DNA from: Microcaldota archaeon
Lineage (GTDB): Archaea > Micrarchaeota > Micrarchaeia > Micrarchaeales > Micrarchaeaceae
DNA: 64,000 bases
Assembly: GCA_021834785.1 (NCBI GenBank)
Contig: JAKBRJ010000003.1
Span: 1-64,000 of the forward strand
Direction: 5' to 3'
The position numbers and the translations under genes are program-made. Positions 34,336 to 43,110 of the stretch are shown here, in pieces. The notes below the pieces were generated by a model. The model ran no database searches. It saw only the letters and a program-made list of their open reading frames with translations, and was not told where the DNA came from. Each line of letters begins with the position of its first letter. The stretch's first letter is position 1.

Positions 34336-37134
34336 CTACAATCTCCAATATTTTTTATTTTTTATAAACTGTTTTTGGCTTTCTATGATGTCCATATAGA
34401 AAAGCCTATTATCTGGTTTAAGCATCATGAGGGCCCTTGCTGCAGATTTTGGCCCAATACCATACGTCGAAAGGGCTATTATACCTCGCTGTCCGTATGA
34501 TTTTATCATATTGGCCTCCTTAAGTATCTTACTCAGTTCTATCTTTTCATTGGGGCTGAGCTTTGTGCCTTTCGCCCTTTTCTTTATTATCCTTTCATAT
34601 CCTGCCTTTTCTATTGCTATCATCGGACTTCCACATCCCGGGCACAAAACCTGTCTATCTGCTTCAAGTGCCTTTATGCTTCTGGTGAATCTAAACCCAC
34701 AATACGTGCACACTAATTTTATCTCCTTTGACATCATGAATTCTACAAACGAATTGAGCAATTCATTGCTTGGTGTAAGGGGTACTATGAGCTCCTTAGT
34801 ATAATACGCGGAATTAAGTATGGTCGATGTCAATGGAGACATCCTGTCAAGGTCCACCCGCACCAGCCTTACCCTGCCTGAATTTAAATCATGCAAGAAC
34901 TCCTTTACACTATCTATGTCAAAATAATTTTTCATCAATTCCCTTAACGTTTCAGCATAAGGTGGCGAATCCTTGAACAGCCTTAGCAATCTCCTCGACA
35001 TTGACTTAGATACTACTGCATCCCGGTCCACTATCCCAAAAACTTTTGCTATGGCCATGAACTTATAGACAAAAAGTTCAGTATCCTGTACTGCATTCCT
35101 CAGGGTGTCTTCAAACGATGAAGGATTTATGGACAGCATAATGGATTTTAGGTCAATACTCCTTGGTATCTCTACGAAAACCATGTAAGGGGATGCCTTT
35201 ATGTTGATGCTCCTGCCCATCTTAAGTGAAATAAGGCTGCCCAGCATCCTTGAGATTGCTTCATTGGCCAAGGTGCCTAAACCAGTATACATGACAGTGT
35301 ATTCTTGATAAGACTCTATAGGCAACGATTCCGCACTCATCATGCTGAACTGTTCTTGTTTTCTTATAAATTCTATTATTGTATGCTGTTCCTCACTTCT
35401 AAAAAGTCTGGTGTCAATGCTTTCTGGAGCGTTCAATATATTTACGAATGACTTTGCAACGCTGCGGCTTACTGGTATGTCCTCGCCGCTCCAATCCGGA
35501 ACTGCCGCTTCAAGATCTGTGCTGGGTTCTACTATTATCGCATCAGAATCAATGCTTACTACCTTCCATGGCAGCCCTTTTGTTATGAAAACAGAATTCT
35601 CATCTATATTATTGGCCACAAATCTGTCGTCCAGCGTGGATATTATCCTATTGTTTATAATGCTTTTCACTAAGAATCGCTTGGAGTCCGGCAATACGCT
35701 CAAATGGTCGTAGTAGTACATCCTAGTCCTGCTCCCCGAAGAAACAATATTTCCGTCAAAACCTATCATGTGCTGCTTTCCCATAAATTCTAACAGCGAT
35801 TTCAATGTGCTGCTTTCTAACTGTGAATATACTTTCGACCTGCTGATTATTGTGCCTAATTCGTCCAGCCCTATAGTGCCTTTGTCAAGCGCAATGCCGC
35901 ATATCTGGTTTGCCAACACATCAAGTGCACCGGTTTGCATGCCAAATACCTCGATGCGGCCACGCATTACGTTGTGGTATACCGCTGCAGTTTCTATGGC
36001 ATCGACAGCATTCAACGCTATAACCGATCCGTTTGCGCTTCTGCTGGCTGCATGCCCGCTTCTTCCTATTCGTTGCGCCAATCTAAGTGCCTGCCTCGGA
36101 GATCCATACTGTATAACCAGATCTATGCTCCCTATATCTATGCCAAGTTCAAGCGAGCTGGTCGCTATTATACTCTTCAGGGTGCCATTTTTGAAGGCAT
36201 CCTCTATCCCTATCCTCTCGTTTTTATCGAGCGAGCTATGGTGTACGCCAATGCCTCCAAACGGTACGGTGCTGTCTAGGTATATCAAGCGGCTTCCCAA
36301 CGCCTCTACGATCTGCCTTGTATTGCAGAATATAAGGACGGATTTAGCCATGCGTATCTCTCCAGCAATCGCATTCAATCGCGAAAGGGATGCAGAATCC
36401 AAGCCGAATTTTTCGCCAAGGTGCGCTAAAGCCTTATCATAATGCATGGGCAACCTTATGCTGAGCTTTATATCCTTTACCTTTTTTATTTCTGCAATCT
36501 CAAAGTGCCTGTCCCCAGATAAATATTCCCCTGCAACCTTGCTGTTGCCCACAGTTGCGCTTATCCCTATCCTCTGAAAATTAGGTGCAAGTTCCTCCAG
36601 CCTCTCTAGTGCTATTGAAAGCTGCGCACCCCTTTTGTTGAAGTAAAGCTCATGTATTTCATCAATAATTACAACCTTTACATTTTTCAGCGCGCTGCCA
36701 AGATATTTTGTCGGGAGTATGCTTTGCAATGTCTCTGGTGTTGTTATAAGCACCTGCGGCGCTTTTTTAGCCTGCCTTGACCTTTCGCTCTGTTTTGTAT
36801 CGCCATGCCTTACTGCAATGCTTATGCCAATACCCCTGCAGAATTCTTCAAGCCTCTTTATCATATCCCTATTGAGCGCCCTTAATGGAGTTATGTATAA
36901 TATAGAAATCCCGCTGGAGGTCCCTGCGTCTATAATCTTTTTCAGCGCGGGCAAAACTGCAGCCTCCGTTTTTCCGCTGCCTGTGGGCGCTATTATAATG
37001 CAATTATCTCCTTTTTCGATAATCGGAATGGCTAACTGTTGTATTTCCGTAAACACTTTATAGCGGCTTAAGAATGACTCATATAGATTCAACAGGATCG
37101 CCTTATTTTTTTTGGAAATTATGGGCCTTCCCAA
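34336..37134 (-). CDS. Lhr-type superfamily 2 DNA/RNA helicase
   Basis: 932 residues. Motif I APTGSGKTEA (49-58), motif Ia TPLRALNRD, motif II DEIHEL (158-163), motif III SATVGN, motif VI QRIGRSGH. The long C-terminal half has the Lhr-core winged-helix and beta-barrel regions, plus a zinc-finger-like pair CTYCGFRFTRS and VLCPGCGSP near residue 820-850, seen in Lhr2-like archaeal helicases. Involved in DNA repair/recombination or RNA metabolism. The frame starts at TTG 37134, which overlaps the preceding surface-protein gene by 32 bp; a later TTG start is possible. Confidence 0.9.
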   Translation of the reverse strand: MGRPIISKKNKAILLNLYESFLSRYKVFTEIQQLAIPIIEKGDNCIIIAPTGSGKTEAAVLPALKKIIDAGTSSGISILYITPLRALNRDMIKRLEEFCRGIGISIAVRHGDTKQSERSRQAKKAPQVLITTPETLQSILPTKYLGSALKNVKVVIIDEIHELYFNKRGAQLSIALERLEELAPNFQRIGISATVGNSKVAGEYLSGDRHFEIAEIKKVKDIKLSIRLPMHYDKALAHLGEKFGLDSASLSRLNAIAGEIRMAKSVLIFCNTRQIVEALGSRLIYLDSTVPFGGIGVHHSSLDKNERIGIEDAFKNGTLKSIIATSSLELGIDIGSIDLVIQYGSPRQALRLAQRIGRSGHAASRSANGSVIALNAVDAIETAAVYHNVMRGRIEVFGMQTGALDVLANQICGIALDKGTIGLDELGTIISRSKVYSQLESSTLKSLLEFMGKQHMIGFDGNIVSSGSRTRMYYYDHLSVLPDSKRFLVKSIINNRIISTLDDRFVANNIDENSVFITKGLPWKVVSIDSDAIIVEPSTDLEAAVPDWSGEDIPVSRSVAKSFVNILNAPESIDTRLFRSEEQHTIIEFIRKQEQFSMMSAESLPIESYQEYTVMYTGLGTLANEAISRMLGSLISLKMGRSINIKASPYMVFVEIPRSIDLKSIMLSINPSSFEDTLRNAVQDTELFVYKFMAIAKVFGIVDRDAVVSKSMSRRLLRLFKDSPPYAETLRELMKNYFDIDSVKEFLHDLNSGRVRLVRVDLDRMSPLTSTILNSAYYTKELIVPLTPSNELLNSFVEFMMSKEIKLVCTYCGFRFTRSIKALEADRQVLCPGCGSPMIAIEKAGYERIIKKRAKGTKLSPNEKIELSKILKEANMIKSYGQRGIIALSTYGIGPKSAARALMMLKPDNRLFYMDIIESQKQFIKNKKYWRL

Positions 37135-39103
37135 AAATCCCAGCGGCTATTATCAATATAATGCCCAATATTATCACTGCAATTAAACTGGGAGTGAAAA
37201 AATCAAGATAAACATCTTCCCCTCCAGAAATATTTATACTTTGCGTGGTCCCAAAGAATCTTGCACTTCCGTATACCTCGCCATATGGAACATTATCAAC
37301 AGTAAAAGTTCCGCTGCTTCCGGATGTTGTATTATATGTTGTTCCGTTATAGAACGAAAGTGACAGGTCGGCATCCACGGGCGTCCCGAAAAAGCTTTGT
37401 GTTGATATTGCAGCGTTGAATACAGGCAATTTAATCGCAATGGACGCGGTGTTGTAAGCGATTCCAACGCTTTTATTGTAGCTTAAATAAGCCCCTTTAT
37501 ACATTGCTCCGGATATCAGATTGCTATTATTGACGTATAGGTAAGCGTAGCCGCCAGGATATCTATATCCGTTTATGTAAAAATAACTTACATTTATGGG
37601 GTTCCCATATGCATTTTCTCCCATTAAATTTACATGCCGCTGCAGCATGAATTCCGCCTCAAGGTCTACGCTCCCGTTTACAGTAAAATTAAGCGCAGCG
37701 CTGGAATTTCCATTGCTCCATTTTGAAAATGCCGTCCTAAACGTGCTGTTTTCCTGTATATAGTTTTCGCTCAAAGAAACTCTTGCATTGGCTCCATCAT
37801 CATACCACCCGCTTCCAGTCGCATTTCCATATGGCGTAGTCACATTGACATAATACTGTAGCGCCCAGTTTGCAGTTATAGCCTTTGGGCTGTCTACAAC
37901 TAAAATCGGTCTTGGATTATCCATGCCGTTGCTCCAATTTATAAATTCTTCCCTTGAGCCATAGCCTACATATATCGAACTGCTTTTTAAGTTCAGATAT
38001 GCGGTGCTATTTGCATCATACCACCCGCTTCCAGTCGCATTTCCATATGGCGTAGTCACATTGACATAATACTGCCTGACCCAAGATGCAGTTTCTGTTA
38101 TATTGCTATCCATGCTGATAGATGCTGAACTGGAATTTCCTGTGTACGATCCATCGCCAACACCTTTCCACCCAATAAATTTCTCTCTAATTCCGTTGGA
38201 TATGTTTACATATTCCGGGGCGCTTATGCCTGTTGTTGCATATGCCGAATAGTTGCTATAACTGCTTATATTTCCATAACTCGATACAATTTTAATGCTG
38301 TAACCTATCTGCCATAAAGGCGTAAGGCTCGGGACGGCAGCGACATCGGAGCCAGTCTCAAAATAGTCAACGAAATTGCCTATCTCATTTACGCCATAAT
38401 TATTGCTGAGTGAGGCCTCGCTTCCCTTCCCATAGCCTATGAATGCATAACCTTCAGGCACCAAATAAAATTTTCCGTTCTTATAAAACATCAGGTTCTT
38501 GAACCTGACTGTCGGCATAAACACGCTATTGTTTTCGCCATCCGCATATTCTGAAAACGCGGTTGGGGGATTTGCGCCAGAAGACGAAGTTCCAAGATCA
38601 ACGCTTCCTATTGGTACTCCATTCATATATATGTTCCACGTGTTTCCATCTGCCATGAACGAGTAATCATTGAACGAGCCATTCCTACCTGCAGTATTAT
38701 TGCCCCCAAGCATGCCATAAAACTTACTGCCGCTATAATTCGCAGGGAAGTACTCCCAAAACCACGAAGGCTGACCTCTTTGTATATATATGTTGCTAGT
38801 GCATCCAAGCGACACTGTACAATTGGTTGGATAATATCCACTCTGGTTATTTATTATATATCCGGCCTGTAGGAATGCCCCATTATTAAGGTTCTCCCCA
38901 ATCCAATATCCGAATGACCCATAACTGACATTTTGCGGTTTTATTGTCTGTATAAGTACGCCTGCCCCGGAGTTGAACGATGCATTATCCGATCCCCTAA
39001 CTCCCGTCTGGAACCAGTACTGCGCGGAAGCTATATTGACCGCAAAGTAAAAAATCAAAACCGCAGCGAAAAGTGTATTGATAGCAGTTCTATATTTTTG
39101 CAT
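37103..39103 (-). CDS. Exported, membrane-anchored surface protein with internal repeats
   Basis: 666 residues. Signal sequence (TLFAAVLIFYFAVNIASAQ), a large extracellular part dense in Asn-x-Ser/Thr sequons, and a C-terminal anchor LIAVIILGIILIIAAGIFG followed by a basic tail. The N-terminal ~220 residues form a globular domain with WFWEYFPANYSGSKFYG and SGANPPTAFSEYADGENNS. Three InlB-type beta repeats follow near 300-500, of the form YYVNVTTPYGNATGSGWYD ... W.NG. A likely substrate of AglB. Function unknown; adhesion or S-layer association is an inference. ATG 39103 overlaps the dtdA end by 14 bp. Confidence 0.82.
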   Translation of the reverse strand: MQKYRTAINTLFAAVLIFYFAVNIASAQYWFQTGVRGSDNASFNSGAGVLIQTIKPQNVSYGSFGYWIGENLNNGAFLQAGYIINNQSGYYPTNCTVSLGCTSNIYIQRGQPSWFWEYFPANYSGSKFYGMLGGNNTAGRNGSFNDYSFMADGNTWNIYMNGVPIGSVDLGTSSSGANPPTAFSEYADGENNSVFMPTVRFKNLMFYKNGKFYLVPEGYAFIGYGKGSEASLSNNYGVNEIGNFVDYFETGSDVAAVPSLTPLWQIGYSIKIVSSYGNISSYSNYSAYATTGISAPEYVNISNGIREKFIGWKGVGDGSYTGNSSSASISMDSNITETASWVRQYYVNVTTPYGNATGSGWYDANSTAYLNLKSSSIYVGYGSREEFINWSNGMDNPRPILVVDSPKAITANWALQYYVNVTTPYGNATGSGWYDDGANARVSLSENYIQENSTFRTAFSKWSNGNSSAALNFTVNGSVDLEAEFMLQRHVNLMGENAYGNPINVSYFYINGYRYPGGYAYLYVNNSNLISGAMYKGAYLSYNKSVGIAYNTASIAIKLPVFNAAISTQSFFGTPVDADLSLSFYNGTTYNTTSGSSGTFTVDNVPYGEVYGSARFFGTTQSINISGGEDVYLDFFTPSLIAVIILGIILIIAAGIFGKAHNFQKK
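37798..38074. repeat. Perfect 61-bp direct repeat within the surface-protein gene
   Basis: 37798-37858 and 38014-38074 are identical over 61 bp and lie 216 bp (72 codons) apart, in frame. They encode the shared core of two of the InlB-like repeats (QYYVNVTTPYGNATGSGWYD). Identity even at third codon positions points to recent duplication or gene conversion. Confidence 0.9.
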
Positions 39104-39890
39104 AATCCATACCTATATCATTCAACCTACTAATTATCCTATCCCTAACCTCCTTATTTATGCCCTTCCATTCCATTACCGCAATTTCGGGCGCCCTGTT
39201 CGAGCGTAATGATGCCTGTTCAAGCATCATGTATTCGTTAAGAAAGTATTTTGGCATTATATGTGAAAATGCATACTTCCCTTCAAATGCAAGTTTTGCA
39301 AATCTTTTTGAATAGTGTGTCCCCCCTATACCTATTGCTATCTTATCAAAATTTTCGCCATCATTTTTATCTAAAAGGCAATGCATTACGGCCTTCGCTA
39401 CTGTCTCGGGACCCTCTTTTTCATTCATTCCTCCCGCGTTCCCGCCGAATTCTGCAAAAAGCGACGGCGTCTTCAAAAAAGGGCCATGATGTGTAGCTTC
39501 ATACACTACATCTGTGCCACCATAATTGAGCTGTCCCATATACTTCAATATGCTGAACATTTCTACGGGGGCGGCAAAACTCAATTCTCTTGGCCTGCCA
39601 CCTAATTTATTCTCATTTGACCAATTGCCTTCTGAATGCACTGTTAACGATTTTATGCCTGCACTGCTCTTATGCATGCTTAAGAATATTATCAAATCGG
39701 TATTGAGCTGTGCGTCTAGAAAATCAGCTTCGACAAGCGCAGAATCAATCCCTATCATATCTATATTCTCAAATCTGTAATGTTCAAATCCGTTAAGCCT
39801 CCCTTTATATTCAAATCCGAATTCATTGCGTATAAAGCCAGCGGTTTCCATTGATATAGGGTCTGTTTCGGAGTATGCTATAAAAGGCAT
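39090..39890 (-). CDS. dtdA: D-aminoacyl-tRNA deacylase, archaeal type (DtdA)
   Basis: 266-residue GEK1/Dtd2-type metalloenzyme that frees D-amino acids from tRNA. Family marks: IIFLSMHKSSAGIKSLTVHS followed by EGNW, LSFAAPVEMFSILKYM, VVYEATHHGPFLKTPSLFAE, IAIGIGGTHYSKRF and HIMPKYFLNEY. These include the conserved metal-site histidines. ATG 39890, divergent from the RNHCP gene. Together with the freestanding ThrRS editing domain it makes two separate aminoacylation proofreading enzymes in this window. Confidence 0.95.
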   Translation of the reverse strand: MPFIAYSETDPISMETAGFIRNEFGFEYKGRLNGFEHYRFENIDMIGIDSALVEADFLDAQLNTDLIIFLSMHKSSAGIKSLTVHSEGNWSNENKLGGRPRELSFAAPVEMFSILKYMGQLNYGGTDVVYEATHHGPFLKTPSLFAEFGGNAGGMNEKEGPETVAKAVMHCLLDKNDGENFDKIAIGIGGTHYSKRFAKLAFEGKYAFSHIMPKYFLNEYMMLEQASLRSNRAPEIAVMEWKGINKEVRDRIISRLNDIGMDYAKI

Positions 39891-39938
39891 ATTTATAATT
39901 ATATAATTGCATCATTAAAAATCTAATCTGTTGAGAGC

Positions 39939-40259
39939 ATGAAAGGGGATAAAAACGCAGGTCCGCGATTTATCAGGAAAATAGAAGACTTTAGCTGCAG
40001 CCACTGCGGTGCAATAACCAAAGGCAATGGCTATACTGACCACTGCCCTATATGTTTATGGAGCATGCATGTTGATATCAATCCCGGCGATCGCGCTAAC
40101 GAGTGCCATGGCATGATGAAACCAGTGTTTGCAATATCAGACAGAAGAGGAACGTACATGGTAACATACAAATGCACTAAATGCGGAAAAATCAAAAAAG
40201 TCAAGGCGTCCCCAAACGATAATGCAGAAATTCTAAACATGCTTCAAGCACTAAAGTAA
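39939..40259 (+). CDS. RNHCP domain zinc protein
   Basis: 106 residues. Family landmarks: FSCSHCGAITKGN (C-x2-C), TDHCPICLWSMHVDINPGDR (HCPxCLxSxHVDxxPGDR pattern), then ECHGMMKPV and a final pair YKCTKCGKIKKV. Probably binds two zinc ions. Widespread but of unknown function. ATG 39939 after GAGAG. Divergent from dtdA, upstream of the nuo genes. Confidence 0.85.
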   Translation: MKGDKNAGPRFIRKIEDFSCSHCGAITKGNGYTDHCPICLWSMHVDINPGDRANECHGMMKPVFAISDRRGTYMVTYKCTKCGKIKKVKASPNDNAEILNMLQALK

Positions 40260-40365
40260 CCGTATAAAATCCAGAATTAAAACAAATCTTATCGGAAATC
40301 CCGCCTGTTTATCCGGGCGGTTTGCAAATCTACACGCAGAAGCGAGTAAATGGGCAAAAGGGAGG

Positions 40366-40375
40366 CTATAAAATA
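40366..40375 (+). promoter_or_regulatory. TATA box of the nuo operon
   Basis: ctataaaata, preceded by GGGAGG and about 30 bp before ATG 40404 of nuoA. A GC-rich inverted repeat (CCGCC...GGCGG) at about 40302-40321 lies between the RNHCP stop and this box and may end the upstream transcript. Confidence 0.5.
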
Positions 40376-40403
40376 ATTAAATACTATCTAATTATGTGGG
40401 ATT

Positions 40404-40766
40404 ATGCAGTTTGAAGCAATTGCCTTTATCTTCTTCATACTGTTTTCCATATTTATTCCAGTATCATTTTTATTTTCATCAAAAATGTTGCGTAAAAGAT
40501 ATGCAGGCAACCCTGTAAAAAATTCCCCATATGAGAGTGGCGAAGAGACCATAGGAAAAAGCCGCGATATAGACGCAGAATACTTCCCATACTTTATAAT
40601 ATTTTTGCCATTCGAACTGATTGCCGTTTTTGCCATCTTGTGGTCCGCATATTCATCTTATGCTGGAAAACTTTCAGGGTTGTACGTAATGGCATTGATT
40701 GCTCTGGCAGCCTGTTTTGCCGTATTCGGATATAAATTAATAAATGATGATCATGCAGGAAAATAA
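40404..40766 (+). CDS. nuoA: NADH-quinone oxidoreductase subunit A (NuoA-like)
   Basis: 120 residues, three membrane helices. Between helix 1 and 2 is KNSPYESGEETIGKSRDID, which is the PYExGxxxxGxxR loop of NuoA; helix 2 has YFIIFLPFELIAVFAIL, where a glutamate occupies the family's acidic position. This small subunit helps form the quinone chamber of complex I. It is separated from nuoB by a TnpB element (40785-42197) on the same strand; in other genomes the two are adjacent. Confidence 0.88.
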   Translation: MQFEAIAFIFFILFSIFIPVSFLFSSKMLRKRYAGNPVKNSPYESGEETIGKSRDIDAEYFPYFIIFLPFELIAVFAILWSAYSSYAGKLSGLYVMALIALAACFAVFGYKLINDDHAGK

Positions 40767-40844
40767 GGATGAATTTTTAATAATGTGAGCGGGAAATCCC
40801 ATATCATTCATGGGTGGGATGAAAGCGAACCGCAGAACAAGAAG

Positions 40845-40853
40845 GTATAAAAA
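40845..40853 (+). promoter_or_regulatory. TATA box within the element's left end
   Basis: gtataaaaa at the inner edge of the conserved left end, about 35-40 bp before ATG 40888 of tnpB. It is also present in the MITE copy. Being co-directional with nuoBCD it could drive both tnpB and the downstream subunits. Confidence 0.45.
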
Positions 40854-40887
40854 TTTAGAAATATATAGAAGAACAAAAAGGGATGTA

Positions 40888-42165
40888 ATGGAACTGAAAA
40901 GGGCTTACAAGTTCAGGATATATCCAGATGCAAAACACCAATCAGAAATAAATCTGCAACTTATACTTTCAAAGGATTTTTACAACCTCCTCCTTGAAAA
41001 GTCAATCAAGTCGCATAAAGACGGAAACAAGAAGTTCTCGATGGCAATTCTCAACAAGTTTGCAAAAGAGATAGAAAAGGACAAAAAATACCTGCAAATA
41101 TACTCGCAGGTAAGATGCGAAATAAAATACCGCGTGCTGAAAGCATACCGGAACTTCTTCAGAAGGGTAAAAGAAAAGAAATCGGGAAAGAACGTAAAAG
41201 TCGGATTCCCGCGCTTCAAATCAAGGGACAGATATTACAGCATAATCTACCCGCAGGACAACGGCTCTTTCTCAATAAGAAAGAATAGACTACGCGTCTC
41301 AAGGATAGGCACAATGAGGATAGAGATGCACAGGAACATTGAGGGAAAGACAAAGATGCTCACCATAAAGAGGGAAGTGGGAAACTACTATGCGATATTC
41401 ACGACCGTAAACAACATCGCACCCCCAATCATAAAAGACACGAATCCTATCGGCATCGACATGGGCCTCAACTCGTTCATCGCAATGTCGGACGGAACGA
41501 AGATTAAGAAACCGAAGTTCGCAAGGAGAAATGCGAAACGCATCGCAAAATGGCAGAGAATAATTGCGCGAAGGCATAAAGGCTCGAATAGAAGACAGGG
41601 TGCAAAACTCATGCTTCAAAGTAAATGGGAATACGTTACAAACCAATCAAACGACTTCGCGCACAAACTGTCGGATAAGCTAATAAATTCGGGATGCACA
41701 TCGTTTGCAGTGGAAAAACTCAACATAAACAACATGGTAAGGAATCACAATCTCGCGCAGGCGATTTATAACGCTTCATGGAACAGGTTCATACAAATGC
41801 TTTCATACAAGGCTGAAAGTGCCGGTATGAAGGTAATAAAGGTAGATGCAAAGGACACTACTCAGGAATGCAGCAGATGCCACTACATAAAAAAAGAGGC
41901 AGAAAAACTGACCCTAAAGGACAGAATATACCGCTGCAACGTCTGCAGCATGACAATGGACAGGGACATAAACGCATCAATAAATATACTAGACAGAGCT
42001 TTGAACTATTCAAGTTCAAATTTTGACAGCCACGCTGTCAAAGCTACCCTCGGACAGAGGGGAAGTCACGCTCAGGGAGAGAATGTAAGACCTCAAAAGG
42101 GGGCAGTCCTTGAAGAACTGAGAACCGATAAAACACATCCTTTGCGGGATGCAGTGACTGCATGA
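40888..42165 (+). CDS. tnpB: TnpB, RNA-guided nuclease of an IS605-type element
   Basis: About 425 residues from ATG 40888; the frame is open from ATG 40810, but that stretch is the non-coding left end. RuvC residues are intact: Asp in GIDMGLNSFIAMSDG, Glu in FAVEKLNINNM, Asp in DRDINASINIL. The zinc finger is CSRCHYIKK...YRCNVC. N-terminal MELKRAYKFRIYPD is the usual TnpB start. Such proteins, with an RNA made from the element's 3' end, cut DNA next to the element's target motif. No disabling mutation is visible. Confidence 0.94.
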   Translation: MELKRAYKFRIYPDAKHQSEINLQLILSKDFYNLLLEKSIKSHKDGNKKFSMAILNKFAKEIEKDKKYLQIYSQVRCEIKYRVLKAYRNFFRRVKEKKSGKNVKVGFPRFKSRDRYYSIIYPQDNGSFSIRKNRLRVSRIGTMRIEMHRNIEGKTKMLTIKREVGNYYAIFTTVNNIAPPIIKDTNPIGIDMGLNSFIAMSDGTKIKKPKFARRNAKRIAKWQRIIARRHKGSNRRQGAKLMLQSKWEYVTNQSNDFAHKLSDKLINSGCTSFAVEKLNINNMVRNHNLAQAIYNASWNRFIQMLSYKAESAGMKVIKVDAKDTTQECSRCHYIKKEAEKLTLKDRIYRCNVCSMTMDRDINASINILDRALNYSSSNFDSHAVKATLGQRGSHAQGENVRPQKGAVLEELRTDKTHPLRDAVTA

Positions 42166-42200
42166 ACGCAGAGGAAGCCCCTGCCTTTAGGCAGGGGGAG
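42060..42200 (+). ncRNA. Presumed omega/re-RNA region of the TnpB element
   Basis: In IS605-type elements the guide RNA overlaps the 3' end of tnpB and ends in the right-end hairpin, its guide being the adjoining host DNA. Here that scaffold would be the last ~140 bp of the element (through the hairpin 42178-42197), and the guide would be the first bases of nuoB. Placement rests on family knowledge; the 5' limit is a guess. Confidence 0.4.
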
Positions 42201-42794
42201 ATGTCACATTCCGAAAAAGAAATGTCGAAACTTGTAGTCGACAGCCTGAAAAAATATAAGATGCCGGTAAATGCCCTGTTTACCAAAATGAGCGATATAA
42301 CCCAAAAAAGTGCAGGGGGCCTGCTTAAATGGTCGCATTCGAATTCGCTTTGGCCGCTGCAATTTGGCCTGGCGTGTTGTGCAATGGAGCTTATGGATTT
42401 CGGGGCGTCGAGAATAGATGCAGAAAGGAAAGGATATCTGCTATTTAGGGGAACGCCGCGGCAATGCGACGTTATGATTGTTGCAGGATGGGTGACAAAA
42501 TCTATGGTGCCTAGGATAAAAAGGCTATACGAACAGATGGCATCTCCAAAATATGTGATCGCATATGGCGAATGCGCTACTGCAGGCGGCCCATGGTATG
42601 AAAGTTACAACATAATAAAAGGCATAGATCAGGTGCTGCCTGTAGACGTTTATGTCGCAGGGTGCCCGCCCAAACCCGAAAATCTGTTTGCTGCATTGAT
42701 GAAATTACAAAAAAAAGTAGGTGGAAAAACCGATGGAGACAACGAAAGAAGCCTTAGTGAAAACATGCGCAGAGCTGAAGCGGGAAGGCTATGA
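42201..42794 (+). CDS. nuoB: NADH-quinone oxidoreductase subunit B (NuoB-like)
   Basis: Holds the terminal N2 [4Fe-4S] cluster of complex I. Ligands: tandem cysteines in GLACCAMELMDFGASR, a third in YGECATAGGPWY, a fourth in VAGCPPKPE. Starts considered: ATG 42201, directly after the element's right-end hairpin with GGGGGAG as ribosome-binding site, or ATG 42222. The frame also reads back into the element to ATG 42162, which is not credible. The C-terminus extends past the usual end and overlaps nuoC by about 60 bp. Confidence 0.92.
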   Translation: MSHSEKEMSKLVVDSLKKYKMPVNALFTKMSDITQKSAGGLLKWSHSNSLWPLQFGLACCAMELMDFGASRIDAERKGYLLFRGTPRQCDVMIVAGWVTKSMVPRIKRLYEQMASPKYVIAYGECATAGGPWYESYNIIKGIDQVLPVDVYVAGCPPKPENLFAALMKLQKKVGGKTDGDNERSLSENMRRAEAGRL

Positions 42795-43101
42795 CTATCT
42801 GAATGCAATCACCGCAGTTGACTATGCGGACCATTTGGAAGCAGTTTATATACTCTACAATACTGATAAGAAATCAGAATCCGTCATAACCGTTATGTTG
42901 CCAATAAACGACCTAGAGTTAAACACTATAAGCAACATATATGCGGGCGCAGTATGGTATGAACGCGAGATGCAGGAAATGTTTGGAATAAAAATAACTG
43001 GCGCAAACCAGGAGCATCTCCTTTTAGAAGAATGGAACGGCGCAGGTTACCCATTAAGGAAAGAGTTCATCTGGGGAAAAGACTATAAGAAAAAAACATG
43101 A
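42733..43101 (+). CDS. nuoC: NADH-quinone oxidoreductase subunit C (NuoC-like)
   Basis: 122 residues of the 30-kDa subunit, which stiffens the peripheral arm. Marks: YDYLNAITAVDYADHLEAVY, NTISNIYAGAVWYEREMQEM then FGI, and the C-terminal YPLRKEFIWGKDYKKK. ATG 42733 is preferred to upstream GTG 42721; it overlaps the nuoB 3' end by about 60 bp. Short but complete for archaeal forms. Confidence 0.9.
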   Translation: METTKEALVKTCAELKREGYDYLNAITAVDYADHLEAVYILYNTDKKSESVITVMLPINDLELNTISNIYAGAVWYEREMQEMFGIKITGANQEHLLLEEWNGAGYPLRKEFIWGKDYKKKT

Positions 43102-43110
43102 TGTGAAAAA

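Larger units (their letters stand above)
40785..42197 (+). mobile_element. TnpB-only IS605-like element between nuoA and nuoB
   Basis: Left end GTGAGCGGGAAATCCCA starts near 40785, is conserved to about 40852 in the MITE at 22141-22244, and follows TTTTAATAAT. The right end is the hairpin CCCCTGCC-TTTA-GGCAGGGG (42178-42197), typical of IS200/IS605 ends. Only tnpB lies between; no TnpA-like transposase is present, so movement would need one in trans. The element is in the same orientation as the nuo genes. Confidence 0.85.

Noticed and set aside
37798..38074. CRISPR-like repeat
   Set aside because: Only two copies, in frame within a coding gene, with no regular spacer array.
40810..40887. 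N-terminal extension of TnpB from ATG 40810
   Set aside because: It translates the conserved left end and its TATA box, and known TnpB proteins begin at the MELKRAYKF segment.
42162..42200. Upstream ATG of nuoB within the mobile element
   Set aside because: The added 13 residues come from the element's right end and are not homologous to NuoB.
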